DNA of 46,295 nt from a virus (IMGVR_UViG_3300028571_000041:1-46295), one strand, 5' to 3'. Shown: positions 35,241 through 43,405, counted from the first letter of the stretch. Notes: generated by a model from the letters alone, not told the origin. Program-made: numbers and translations.

Positions 35241-36181
35241 TGTATTTTTTATAAATTTCTTCTAAGATAGGATCCCCTGGTTTAGGTAGCTCCTCAAAGA
35301 AGTTTGTAGCTCCATTAAACTGCAAGCCTACAACTCCATTAGGACTACCACTACGGTATTTTAACACATGTAAAGATCGGAAATTATCCTGTAATAAAGA
35401 AATTTTATAGTTCCTAAATACATCTAATTCATACCTTGCTGGGCTAAAAATACCTAGTGCTATATCAGCATCTCTGCCAGTTAATTTAGTTTCACCCAAA
35501 CCATACAAACTAGGAATCAACTTAGATTCTAAAGTCTGTCCTTTATAGGTGTCTAATTCTTCCATAGCAGCAGCTTGTTGCTGAATTAATACAGGAATAA
35601 ATCCAAAGTTATTCCTTAACTGCACCATGTTATTACTATGCTTTTCTATAGTACCTTTAATGCTTAAACCTTGCTCAGTATTAAGCAAAGCAGCATGATC
35701 TACAATAATGATAACATATTCCTTTGGGTTATTAGGAGTGTAATAGTCAAAGATCTCTTGTTGTTCTTCTCTTATTTCTCCAGACACCTCATCTCTAATT
35801 TTCTTAGTTATCATCTTCTTGTGTATGGTACCATGAGATTTAGCATAATCAACCATCTGTTTAAAAATACCATAAGGATTCATTGTACTATCATAGATAT
35901 ATACAAAGTCTTCTAATTTCTCAAAATAATCCTTAGTGGAAGATATAATACTATATTCCTCTTCTGATATCCTATGCTTATTCATAGATAGGATTTTATT
36001 AAATGGGATAACGATATTATAATCATAATATATCTTCCTAGCAATACCTTGTATAATCTTAGATTCTTTGTCTACTTCTAGTGAGTAGTAAAAGATTTTT
36101 AGCTTAATATCTGTTTCAGTATTAAGCACAAAATCTATAGGTCTATACATAAAAAAAGCATCAGTAAACTGAGTTTTACCT
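35221..36181 (-). CDS. DnaB-like replicative helicase, exon 2 (most of the gene)
   Basis: Contains the RecA-fold body of a DnaB-type helicase: GKTQF finishing the P-loop, KIFYYSLEVDKES (the FFSLEM motif), Walker B YVIIIVDHAALL, VLIQQQAAAMEE (QQ motif), and LTGRDADIALGI (the later GSGxIEQDADxV motif). The first in-frame ATG of this segment is after the P-loop, so the segment alone would lack Walker A. Joining it to 36619-36788 through the group I intron restores a 376-aa protein with complete Walker A. It overlaps the 53-aa HTH gene at its 3' end. Confidence 0.85.
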
Positions 36182-36618
36182 CTTAGTTTTGTTAACCTAC
36201 AAGCTCTTTATCTTGTAGCTCTACATATTACTATGTAGTTCAGACTATATCATCAATCAAATTAAATTCCAAAAATTATCACTTATTATCTGACTAAATT
36301 CAGAATTAAGTGGTTTTTGATTATCTATAAATGATTGCAGGGCACTCGTGTTAGCATTACTATCCCCAACATTACTTGGTAGGACTCGGCTATTAGTCGT
36401 TGAACCTTCAAGAGTATTACTACTCAAGCTTGGCTGCTGATTGTCCTCACTAAATGTGATAGGAGTTCCCAGCAATTCACCCTGTTTTATCCTGGGACAG
36501 GTAATAAACTTATATTTTTGCTTGTATGTTTTCTTTCTGTAATGTTTTTAAAGTATTTTTCAGATATCTTCATTACTTATTATACGATAATCTCTAATAT
36601 AAGTTACAATTAAAATTT
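36182..36618 (-). ncRNA. Group I intron (437 nt, no endonuclease) in the DnaB-like helicase gene
   Basis: Conserved core elements in order on the minus strand: P (GAATTGCTGGGAACTCC, 36462-36478), Q (CAATCAGCAGCCAAGC, 36428-36443), R (GGTTCAACGACTAATAGCC, 36388-36406) and S (ATGATATAGTCTGAAC, 36238-36253). P1 is explicit: exon CUGGGAU pairs with the internal guide GUCCCAG (36492-36498), including the U-G pair at the 5' splice site after 36619. The last intron base is G36182. Splicing makes codon 57 AT|A and the P-loop ANTGIGKT. The stretch between the splice site and the guide (about 120 nt) is an unusually long P1 insertion. A hairpin CTACAAG...CTTGTAG near the 3' end fits P9. Confidence 0.9.
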
Positions 36619-36788
36619 ATCCCAGTATTAGCTGTGATTAGATAGTACTTCTTTTTCATAATACCTGGAACTACATTTTCAAATCTAGGTAAACCCCAAG
36701 GGATACAGTTATGCTCATTATGCATATTGTCCCTAATTCTACTTAATGCTCTATCAAATATCATGTATAAACGAGTTTTGAGGTTCAT
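36619..36788 (-). CDS. DnaB-like replicative helicase, exon 1
   Basis: First 56 codons plus two bases of the helicase: MNLKTRLYMIFDR, then CIPWGLPRFENVVPGI (typical DnaB GIxTGFxxLD-type entry, here WGLPRFENVVPG), then YYLITANTG, the start of Walker A. Without splicing it would run into intron sequence and end after eight residues. Joined to 35221-36181 it gives P-loop A53-N-T-G-I-G-K-T60. The start is ATG 36788 (35-nt overlap with the upstream gene); ATG 36764 (11-nt overlap) is also possible. The short N-terminus means the DnaB N-terminal domain is absent. Confidence 0.8.
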
Positions 36789-37200
36789 TAGTATCTAGCT
36801 CATCACAATAAGCTTCTAGCTTAGATACTCTACCATCTCTGGTGTTACCTTGGTTTTTGGAAATAAAATAGTCTGCTTGCATTAGATACTTCCATCTTTG
36901 ATTAGATTCTACCTGAATATACTTTTCAGTTGCTCTTATTACTTTATCCATAGATAAATCAGGTCTTCTCAAAAACAGCTCTTTCATCTTAACAATACAG
37001 GCATTTTTATCACCCATAGCACCAGGTTTCTTACCTTTAAACAGATTTCTGTACACATCAATCCATTCTTCAATAGGATGGATAATCTTACTTTCTGTTT
37101 TAGGTAAGAGGATTAGTTCTCTGGTTTCCCAGTTTAAGACTTTTATAAAGCCTTCATCTTGCATTTTATTTAGCAAGTCAATTACTTCTAGTATTTCCAT
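36754..37200 (-). CDS. Hypothetical protein (148 aa) upstream of the helicase
   Basis: Not recognised. N-terminal EVIDLLNKMQDEGFIKVLNW has the look of a winged-helix-like fold. The middle is basic (NLFKGKKPGAMGDKN), and a helical C-terminal part holds many Lys and Tyr. It overlaps the helicase start. The position directly before the DnaB-like helicase invites comparison with helicase loaders, but no loader ATPase motif is present, so this is only a guess from context. Confidence 0.65.
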   Translation of the reverse strand: MEILEVIDLLNKMQDEGFIKVLNWETRELILLPKTESKIIHPIEEWIDVYRNLFKGKKPGAMGDKNACIVKMKELFLRRPDLSMDKVIRATEKYIQVESNQRWKYLMQADYFISKNQGNTRDGRVSKLEAYCDELDTNEPQNSFIHDI

Positions 37201-37364
37201 AATACGAGAGAATTTACTCTAGTGAAAGGCATACCATCGCTATCAATCTTTTCTGTAACCCATACAAGTTTTAGGCATTGCCCATCATTAATTAGGGATA
37301 CACTATGCATTGCAATAGCTATGTAACCTACAATAAGTAAAATAATTATAATTATCAAAATCAT
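37188..37364 (-). CDS. Small single-pass membrane protein (58 aa)
   Basis: ATG at 37364 overlaps the stop of the preceding gene (ATGA); TAG at 37188 lies inside the next gene. It begins with a strongly hydrophobic helix (MILIIIIILLIVGYIAIAM) followed by a soluble tail of about 39 residues (HSVSLINDGQCLKLVWVTEK...). It is the only membrane-type small protein visible in the early block. Function unknown; small early phage membrane proteins often act on host envelope or defence, but nothing specific is visible. Confidence 0.6.
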   Translation of the reverse strand: MILIIIIILLIVGYIAIAMHSVSLINDGQCLKLVWVTEKIDSDGMPFTRVNSLVLWKY

Positions 37365-37609
37365 AAACCCATGTTTTTATACTTTAATCTAGCATCCTCT
37401 TCTTCCATCTGTAGTATAAAAGCAGGTATAACACACATTACTTGGTCTGGACAGGTACTTTTAGGCTTTGCTAAGGCATTTATTTTGTCAACATAGTATT
37501 GTGGGTATTGTTTTTCTTCTTGTGTCATATCTACCTCTACTATCTTAGAGAAGAAAAGTACTTCTTGGTCTGTCAGCGTACTTATACTGACTTGTTTAGT
37601 TAGTTCCAT
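37361..37609 (-). CDS. Hypothetical protein (82 aa)
   Basis: Not recognised. Acidic, with an N-terminal Thr/Ser-rich strand (LTKQVSISTLTDQEVLFFSK) and a short segment with two cysteines (STCPDQVMCVIP). It starts directly after the SF2 helicase stop and is coupled to the small membrane protein by an ATGA overlap. Confidence 0.65.
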   Translation of the reverse strand: MELTKQVSISTLTDQEVLFFSKIVEVDMTQEEKQYPQYYVDKINALAKPKSTCPDQVMCVIPAFILQMEEEDARLKYKNMGL

Positions 37610-38725
37610 CTATAAGTTTTTATAGTGAATAAACTCTATTTTGCTCCTAGGAACATTTTTCAAAGCACTTCTTACCCAATCTTCATCTACTGTATTAACA
37701 GCACATATAACCCATATTTCAGCAATCTTACTAGGATTATTATATTCTAGTCTAAGTAGCCTACCCATTCTTTGTTGAGCAGTTTCTTCAGAGCTTTGAA
37801 ATTGATGTACTACGGCTTTATTTAATGGCTTTATATTTAAGCCTACATTTGCCATATTAACTACTGCTAGTTTATCAATTTCTCCTTCTGAGAATCTCTC
37901 TAAGTTTTTCTTATCAGCTTTAGAATGATATTGGTAATCACATAGCTGGTTAGCACTGTCTGTTAATGTAGTGAAGACAAGCATTCTGTCTTCAGGATAA
38001 TTGTTGATTATTCTAGAAGCAGTATCTAATTTAGTTTTACAAGAATAGATAAGCTTGGCTCTTTTAGAAGCAAACTGCATTTTAATCAATGCATATTTTC
38101 TTTTATCAGCTCCTATGGCATTCCATTCTGCAAATTTAATTTGATTAAACTGCTTTGTTAGATAATCATATTGTGCCTTTTCTGTAGTTAAAAAGGGCTT
38201 TAGTTTAGTTCCTCCTTCAATATACTTGTGTGTATTATCAAGGGAAACCTCTAAAACTTTAACTCTATAATCAGCGATAATACCATCTCTAATAGCTCTC
38301 TCAATATCATATGAATATATAACATCAAGGTTTAGTTGTTCTTTGATTACAGCTTTAGAATTATCACTAAGAGTACCTGTAAGGCCTAATAATGGCCCTG
38401 CAGGTATCTTAGATAATTGATTAGTAGAATATAGATGAATCTCATCTAATATTACTAAATCAAATGTATTCTTAGTGTGTTTCCCCAAGGAAGCTGTAGT
38501 GGTATATACAACATTACTATCTGATTTACCCCATTTAATAAATTCTTCTTTCCAAGAATCTAAAACTGATGTAAATGGTGCTACTACAAGTATTTTCTGA
38601 TGGTGGTTTTCTATTAAATCTATTCCGATTTTAGTTTTACCAACACCCATTGAAATATGTAATATGCCTCTTTTATGAGTTAAAAAAGTCTGTTTTGCTA
38701 AATGTTGTATTTCATCTTTTGTCAT
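37610..38725 (-). CDS. Superfamily 2 helicase (DEAD/DEAH-like)
   Basis: ATP-dependent DNA helicase or translocase. Motif I MGVGKT (residues 26-31), motif Ia KILVVAPFTSVL, motif II DEIH (94-97), motif III LTGTL, motif V region VVNMANVGLNI, and motif VI QQRMGRLLR are all visible in order, so both RecA-like domains are complete in 371 aa. This compact SF2 helicase, without nuclease or extra domains, is common in phage replication modules next to family A polymerase. It overlaps the upstream gene by 4 nt. Confidence 0.9.
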   Translation of the reverse strand: MTKDEIQHLAKQTFLTHKRGILHISMGVGKTKIGIDLIENHHQKILVVAPFTSVLDSWKEEFIKWGKSDSNVVYTTTASLGKHTKNTFDLVILDEIHLYSTNQLSKIPAGPLLGLTGTLSDNSKAVIKEQLNLDVIYSYDIERAIRDGIIADYRVKVLEVSLDNTHKYIEGGTKLKPFLTTEKAQYDYLTKQFNQIKFAEWNAIGADKRKYALIKMQFASKRAKLIYSCKTKLDTASRIINNYPEDRMLVFTTLTDSANQLCDYQYHSKADKKNLERFSEGEIDKLAVVNMANVGLNIKPLNKAVVHQFQSSEETAQQRMGRLLRLEYNNPSKIAEIWVICAVNTVDEDWVRSALKNVPRSKIEFIHYKNL

Positions 38726-39090
38726 TTTAAAAGTTCTTCAAGATTGAGTTTTGTATTTGTAGTTTGGTTTACAGTTTGGCCTCCCATCCAAGGTTTAAAA
38801 GGTAAACAAGATACCCATTGTTCTATAGTAGGCACAAAGCCTAAATCTTCCTTAATATGGTTAATAACAATGTATCTAGTTTCTATTTTCTTTCCTTCTG
38901 AATTTACTATAAATGCACCAAACACTTTTTCACATATATAAATACCAAAGGTATTGTGCAATATAGCTCTATGTTGATAACCAACATAGTGTGTTTTAGT
39001 CATATCTAGAAATTCATGGATAGGTAGGTAATCTGTGTATTCTCCTCCGAATTTTTTAACTGATAGTTCTGAATGTTTTAATGGACTCAT
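38722..39090 (-). CDS. DUF6915-like protein (122 aa)
   Basis: The pattern SVKKFGGEYTDYLPIHEFLD, K-(T)HYVGYQHRAILHNTFGIYICEKVFG matches a small phage/bacterial family I recall as DUF6915, marked by a regularly spaced set of conserved His (H25, H41, H46) that suggests metal binding by a helical fold. The biochemical role of the family is not known to me. It is coupled by a 4-nt overlap to both the SF2 helicase gene downstream and the next gene upstream. Confidence 0.6.
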   Translation of the reverse strand: MSPLKHSELSVKKFGGEYTDYLPIHEFLDMTKTHYVGYQHRAILHNTFGIYICEKVFGAFIVNSEGKKIETRYIVINHIKEDLGFVPTIEQWVSCLPFKPWMGGQTVNQTTNTKLNLEELLK

Positions 39091-39464
39091 TTTGTAAATT
39101 CTATAGCTTTATAGTTATTCTCATAATATTCTGTATCATATATACGAATATGCATATGAACTTTAATATTACCTGTTAACAAGCAAATATTTACACAACC
39201 ATACCCACCATCATTATTATACCAGTCATTACCTGTAGATCTTAGTGCTTCATAACCAAGGTCATATAATCCATCTTCATCATCACTAAAAATATCATAA
39301 TAATGATTATCTAAATCAAAACCATCATCAGGTGTATATCTACAAGAAGCATTAAAACTTCCTGAGTCACCAGCTCCATCAAAGGCTAAAGCTACACCTA
39401 CATAACCATCATTCTTTAGTCTAGTAAGTGTATTTCTAATTAGTTCTTTTTGTTCTTGCGTCAT
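39087..39464 (-). CDS. DUF6878-like protein (125 aa)
   Basis: VGVALAFDGAGDSGSFNASCRY and a later STGNDWYNNDGGYGCVNICL are the two hallmark segments of a family I recall as DUF6878 (GxGDSG and WxNxxGGxG), common in phages and mobile elements with unknown activity. It is acidic, and the C-terminus continues as a beta-strand with His (VHMHIRIYDTEYYEN). It overlaps the next gene by 4 nt. Confidence 0.6.
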   Translation of the reverse strand: MTQEQKELIRNTLTRLKNDGYVGVALAFDGAGDSGSFNASCRYTPDDGFDLDNHYYDIFSDDEDGLYDLGYEALRSTGNDWYNNDGGYGCVNICLLTGNIKVHMHIRIYDTEYYENNYKAIEFTK

Positions 39465-39636
39465 GTTTTTCTATATTAAATTTCCAAAATCCAGGGCAAC
39501 TTATTACCCCATTTTTATCTTTTTCCCACTCAAATTTTGCATATGATTGCATTAGATCATCTGGCTGAGCCAAATACCTATAACATGAGAGTTTAAGTGG
39601 GCAACTCTCATTTATGCACATTGAAATGTCTGCCAT
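39436..39636 (-). CDS. Small Cys-rich, probably zinc-binding protein (66 aa)
   Basis: Four cysteines in a C-x4-C-x5-C ... C layout (CINESCPLKLSC, then ISCPGF) suggest a structural zinc site. The CPLKxxCYRYLAxP pattern recurs in small phage proteins. It follows PolA exon 2 by 8 nt and overlaps the next gene by 29 nt. Function unknown. Confidence 0.65.
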   Translation of the reverse strand: MADISMCINESCPLKLSCYRYLAQPDDLMQSYAKFEWEKDKNGVISCPGFWKFNIEKHDARTKRTN

Positions 39637-39644
39637 AATTTAGT

Positions 39645-39881
39645 TTATTTTTTCCAATGTTTAGCTATATACCCATCAACATCAATAGGATAGCCTATAA
39701 CTTCTTTAAAAGCATCTATCATACATTGTTTTTGGATATTAAACCATTCATCAGCTTGTTCATCTTTAACTTCACATATTATAGCATCATGCAATTGTAA
39801 AACAAACTTAACATCAATGTTGTGCTTAAGTCTTTCTTCATGCATTTTAACCATAGATAGCTTAGTTATGTTAGCACCAGT
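39645..39881 (-). CDS. Family A DNA polymerase, exon 2 (motif C)
   Basis: The last 78 residues of the polymerase: TGANITKLSMVKMHEERL continues the QGTxADIxKxAM helix, and FVLQLHDAIICEV is motif C with the catalytic H574-D575 (numbering of the spliced protein). The usual Glu after HD is Ala here. It has no credible start codon of its own (a GTG occurs only as intron sequence). Joined after intron removal it reads IQG|TGANI without any gap, giving a 621-aa polymerase. Confidence 0.9.
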   Translation of the reverse strand, partial: TGANITKLSMVKMHEERLKHNIDVKFVLQLHDAIICEVKDEQADEWFNIQKQCMIDAFKEVIGYPIDVDGYIAKHWKK

Positions 39882-40728
39882 CACGTTATTATCCTAGAAG
39901 CTCTTTATCCTCTAGTTCTATAGATTTCTCTATAGGTTGGACTATATCTTTATTGATATAATTAATTATATTTTTTGAAAATGTAAGTAATTCTTCTTTT
40001 GAAGCAGCATTTTTCATAGAGTTTGCTAACATAGATATAATATAAATATTATCTTTAGTATATCCTTTAAGTCTATCTACTCTATCTATAGTAGGAGTAT
40101 ACATATAATCTCTACCTCTGCCTAAAACAAAGACTACTTCTAAAAGTGGACATTTTTCAGGAATAACTATATCTTCTTTAGTTAAACTAAATTCTATGTT
40201 ATATTTTATAGCTCTTTTTTTAGCGTTGTTTAACATAGTTGTTACTTTATTTTTGTAACCACTTTCTCTTTTTAAGTACTTAACTCTGTCATGATAAAAA
40301 GGATCACTTTTTAGTCTATCTTTTCTTTTTTTATTAGAGTTTATAGACCATTGAAGTTTTTTATCAGGATTAGATAATCTGTATTTTCTATTATACTCTA
40401 ACCTTTTATCTCTATTTAAGTTATTATCACAACTTTTACAAGTATGCCTATGATAATTACTTCCATTTTTAGAAAAAGAATCTAAAGTTTTTTCTATATT
40501 ACAGCATTTACATTTTCTTAAAACTTGCTCCATAAAGTATTTTAGAGCAAATATAACCAATTTTATATATCAATATCCCTTGTTCGTGGGTTAAATTATT
40601 GTTAAGCTCATTAACCTAGTCTCTGAACCTTCCAAGTTCCCTTATCTTAAACTTGGCTTGGCTGCTGATTGGCATATCATCTCTGACTTAGCGTTCCAGC
40701 AATTTAAGGGATTTAAACAGGGCCACTG
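39882..40728 (-). ncRNA. Group I intron (847 nt) with an HNH endonuclease gene, in the DNA polymerase gene
   Basis: Core elements on the minus strand: P (AAATTGCTGGAACGC, 40691-40705), Q (AATCAGCAGCCAAGCCAAG, 40652-40670), R (GGTTCAGAGACTAGG, about 40615-40629) and S (AAGATATAGTCCAACC, 39935-39950). P1 pairs exon ACAGGGU with GGCCCUGU across the loop CAGU, with U-G at the splice site (last exon base 40729). The intron ends with G39882. The exact junction restores IQGTGAN of the polymerase. The HNH gene sits between R and S. A P9 hairpin CTAGAGGATAAAGAGCTTCTAGG shares its loop region with the helicase intron. Confidence 0.92.
39889..40533 (-). CDS. Intron-encoded HNH homing endonuclease
   Basis: Expected to cut intronless alleles of the polymerase gene and so spread the intron. 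N-terminal zinc-finger-like region CKCCNIEKTLDSF...HTCKSC (two C-x2-C pairs), a basic middle, then a catalytic region KCPLLEV ... TPTIDRVDRLKGYTKDNI followed by ISMLANSMKNAAS, matching the HNH variant TxDRxDxxxGYxxxNxxxxxxxxNxxK. I chose ATG 40533; a TTG at 40560 is possible. The last 20 or so codons (KDIVQPIEKS...) are read from the S/P7 core and P9 of the intron, so coding and ribozyme structure overlap. Confidence 0.85.
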   Translation of the reverse strand: MEQVLRKCKCCNIEKTLDSFSKNGSNYHRHTCKSCDNNLNRDKRLEYNRKYRLSNPDKKLQWSINSNKKRKDRLKSDPFYHDRVKYLKRESGYKNKVTTMLNNAKKRAIKYNIEFSLTKEDIVIPEKCPLLEVVFVLGRGRDYMYTPTIDRVDRLKGYTKDNIYIISMLANSMKNAASKEELLTFSKNIINYINKDIVQPIEKSIELEDKELLG

Positions 40729-42357
40729 ACCCTGTATATAGGTGTTACCACTTTGTCTTTCTATTTGAGAATAGATTGCAGGATCATCTTGTGGATTTTC
40801 AAAGAATCTAATTCTTCTATATGGAGGTTTAGTCCTAATCATTAGATTTCTTTTACCATAATCCTTTAGCATATTAAGAAAGCCAGTAAGCTTTGGTAAT
40901 CCTTTAAAGTAAGTGCTAATAATTTCTTTAGCTTCAGCTAATGGAATGTTAATAGAATCACTAAGCTTTTGTGGGCCACCACCATACAAAGCAAGATAGT
41001 TAAGAGTTTTAATCTTAGTCCTCATACTTTTATGTTCTTTGCAGTCACACTTTTGCTTAGTTTTTATATACTCACAGCTTTCTTCAGCAGCATATCTCCA
41101 TTTATCTTTATAAACAGCTTCTGCTACTACAGAGTGTAAGTCTAATCCATTATTAAAGGCTTCTACCCAAGACTCTTCACCACTAACACAGCCAGCAATA
41201 ACCAATTCCATAGCAGAATAATCACAATCTACATAAGAATAGCCATCTCTAGCTATAAAGCAATTCCTAACTTCATTTAAAGCTGGTAATTGCTGCATAT
41301 TAGGTGCTTCATCTTTCATACCTGATGATACTCTACCTGTGGCTAATATTTGCCAATATGAGGTATGAACAGCATTTGTTAAAGAGTTTACCCATTTTAG
41401 GTATTCTCTACCAAACTTACTAATTGCAGTTTGGTTTTCTTTATAGTCAAGATAAAGTCCTACTATAGGCACTTTAACCTTGTATTTTTCTATTATTTTT
41501 TCATTGACTGAATCTATTTTAATTCCTGAAGCTGATAATACATCTAATACTTGTTTAGGAGAAGACCATGTAACATTAGTCTTAAATCCTTCTTCAAACA
41601 AGCTAAGCTGTCTATTAATAAATTTACTATATTTTTCTGGATTATCTAGTATGAACTTATTAAGAGTTTCTTCATATTGATTGGCATTCTTTTCTCTGTC
41701 AAGAGCTTGAATCATCCATTTCTCTCTATCTAATTTCATTCCTACATATTCCATCTCTGCAAATACTCTAGAACACTTAAATTCTAAGTCTGCTACAGAC
41801 ATTAAATCTAATCTAGTAAGTTCTACAATTTGCTTATTCATTACTTCTTCTAAAGCAATAACATCATAAGCAGCATACTTAATAACATCATCAGTAAGTC
41901 CAGCCCAATTAATTTTGCCTCTTACTGACTTATCTAGTTGGTATTTATTACCACAATATTTAGTTACTATATAATCAAGCCTTAGCTGTCTATTTTCATA
42001 ACCAGTAGTTAAAATACATTCTGCTAAAAATGTATCATAGATGTTATGTAATCTAATGCCTTTAGCAAAGAAAAACTTATCATCATATTTAGCATTTTGT
42101 AGAATGTTAATAGCTGTAGGGTCTTCAAGTTCTTCTTTTAGGTCTAATATATTGGCATAGGTACAGTCTATTACAAATTGTGTATTAGCATCACCAATTT
42201 GCAGAGTAAAAATATATCCAGTCCAACAATCACCTATAGTTTCTGTGTCTATGCCTCTGATTTTATGAGTTTTACACCATTCTTTTACATCATTAATTGA
42301 ACAAGGTGTAGATATCTCACTAGCTATCAGGGCATTATTTGCTACTAAGTATATCAT
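40729..42357 (-). CDS. Family A (PolA-type) DNA polymerase, exon 1
   Basis: Replicative phage DNA polymerase. The 3'-5' exonuclease domain is intact: GIDTET (D37, E39), NAKYDD (D92), YAAYDVIAL (Y161, D165). Polymerase motif A is YVDCDYSAMELVIAG (D379). Motif B is in RTKIKTLNYLALYGG (R446 to G460). The exon ends in RQSGNTYIQG at 40729, where a group I intron interrupts it. An unspliced reading would continue 28 residues (QWPCLNPLNCW...) to a stop at 40642 and lack motif C. The 621-aa spliced length fits T7-like or crAss-like PolA. It overlaps the upstream DnaA-like gene by 23 nt. Confidence 0.93.
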
Positions 42358-42697
42358 ATTTTTTAAAATGTATTTGTACTTTATCGTCTAAGGTTATACT
42401 ATCAAAGTCTTTGACATGTAATAAATTACCATAGGTAATCTTGTAATGATGAACATTACTACGGCTTATTGTTTGATTAAAATAATTAGCTGCTTTTTCT
42501 TCTGTATAGCCAAACTGATTAATCAAGTAATAAGATATAGCTTTTCTAGCATTTACAACATCTTGTTTTCTAGTTTTTAGATTAAGATGTTCTTCTTTAA
42601 CTCTATAATGCTTACATATTGTATTTACAAAAGCTTTAATCTTAGCAGTTTTAGACAAATCTAGACCTGGAAGTATCCATGGATTAATTTGTTTCAT
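42335..42697 (-). CDS. DnaA domain IV-like DNA-binding protein (120 aa)
   Basis: Residues about 25-95 (VNTICKHYRVKEEHLNLKTRKQDVVNARKAI, SYYLINQFGYTEEKAANYF, ISRSNVHHYKITY) match the C-terminal DNA-binding domain of DnaA, including the R-K...ARxxxxYL segment and a basic recognition loop (sRSNVHHY in place of rDHTTVxHA). There is no AAA+ domain, so it is a stand-alone DnaA-box-type binder, as seen in some crAss-like phages. It could recognise a phage or host origin. It is coupled to the polymerase gene by a 23-nt overlap. Confidence 0.75.
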   Translation of the reverse strand: MKQINPWILPGLDLSKTAKIKAFVNTICKHYRVKEEHLNLKTRKQDVVNARKAISYYLINQFGYTEEKAANYFNQTISRSNVHHYKITYGNLLHVKDFDSITLDDKVQIHFKKYDILSSK

Positions 42698-42746
42698 AGC
42701 TTAATTTGATAGGTACATTGATGTCCTCATAAATAAGACAACTGAA

Positions 42747-42983
42747 TCATCGCCATAACTCATCAATGTTTTGTTCACGAAGGTACTGCCTTAACTGTTC
42801 AGCAAGTTGAATTTGTTCTTCAGTTGCTTGGCCTCCAGCAAAAGGATTGTTTTGATATTTTACAATATCCCTTAGCCGTTGGTCTAAATTATGAATAACA
42901 ACAAAGTAATCACCGCCTTTAAGAGCAAAGTTTGCCTCTTGCTCTTCTTTAGGTAATTTGAATTTAAGTTTTAATTTAGGCAT
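42747..42983 (-). CDS. Small hypothetical protein (78 aa)
   Basis: N-terminus MPKLKLKFKLPKEEQEANFA, then GGDYFVVIHNLDQRLRDIVKY and a Gln-rich amphipathic helix ending NIDELWR. The LxxLDxxLRxxxKY pattern recurs in small phage proteins of unknown function in early blocks. It is preceded by a terminator hairpin, so it may have its own promoter in the 60 nt upstream; I could not identify one. Confidence 0.65.
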   Translation of the reverse strand: MPKLKLKFKLPKEEQEANFALKGGDYFVVIHNLDQRLRDIVKYQNNPFAGGQATEEQIQLAEQLRQYLREQNIDELWR

Positions 42984-42994
42984 AAATCAATATT

Positions 42995-43027
42995 AAAAAA
43001 AGAGCAAGGGCTGTTAACCCTTGCTCT
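42995..43027 (-). terminator. Rho-independent terminator
   Basis: Perfect 10-bp stem AGAGCAAGGG / CCCTTGCTCT with a 7-nt loop (TTAACAG), followed on the minus strand by TTTTTTT. It ends the transcription unit that includes the 120-codon gene and the genes to its right. Confidence 0.9.
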
Positions 43028-43042
43028 ACAAATATATGAATA

Positions 43043-43405
43043 TTAGTATTTAAAATTAATTAAACCCCAAAATAAACTAAATTGTCTTTTAGCTACAGGC
43101 CCTATAGCTTCTTTACTTAGCTTTAAAGAAGCTGACCTTCTACCTTTTTGCTTAGCATTTATTACATCAATGTAATTTTGATAAGTAGAAGCTAAAGCAG
43201 GATTAGGTTTAATACTATTATTCCATACAATAACATTATTATTCTTTTGGAGAATACTGTTTTTATGTAAATAGGTAATTAACCTAGAGTCAACTTTAAG
43301 CTCTTTAGTTAGTTGTTTAAAGCTTTTATATTGCAACATATTAACATTGTGATGAATTGCATCAAGCTGGGTAAGTTTTCTTTTAATTTTGTTTTGGTTA
43401 CTCAT
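43043..43405 (-). CDS. Hypothetical basic protein (120 aa)
   Basis: Not recognised. Basic throughout, with a possible HTH in the N-terminal half (YKSFKQLTKELKVDSRLITY, LHKNSILQ) and a Lys/Arg-rich C-terminal region (KQKGRRSASLKLSKEAIGPV, AKRQF). It probably binds DNA; a regulator of the early genes is possible. It overlaps the dNMP kinase stop by 4 nt and is followed by a strong terminator. Confidence 0.65.
   Translation of the reverse strand: MSNQNKIKRKLTQLDAIHHNVNMLQYKSFKQLTKELKVDSRLITYLHKNSILQKNNNVIVWNNSIKPNPALASTYQNYIDVINAKQKGRRSASLKLSKEAIGPVAKRQFSLFWGLINFKY

Noticed and set aside
36257-36475. 72-codon minus-strand ORF
   Set aside because: It lies wholly within the group I intron and is read from the conserved P, Q and R elements; the apparent protein (Ser/Asn-rich) is a by-product of ribozyme sequence.
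40642-40728. C-terminal 28 residues of the unspliced polymerase ORF
   Set aside because: These codons are intron sequence (P1 loop, P and Q elements); the polymerase continues in exon 2.
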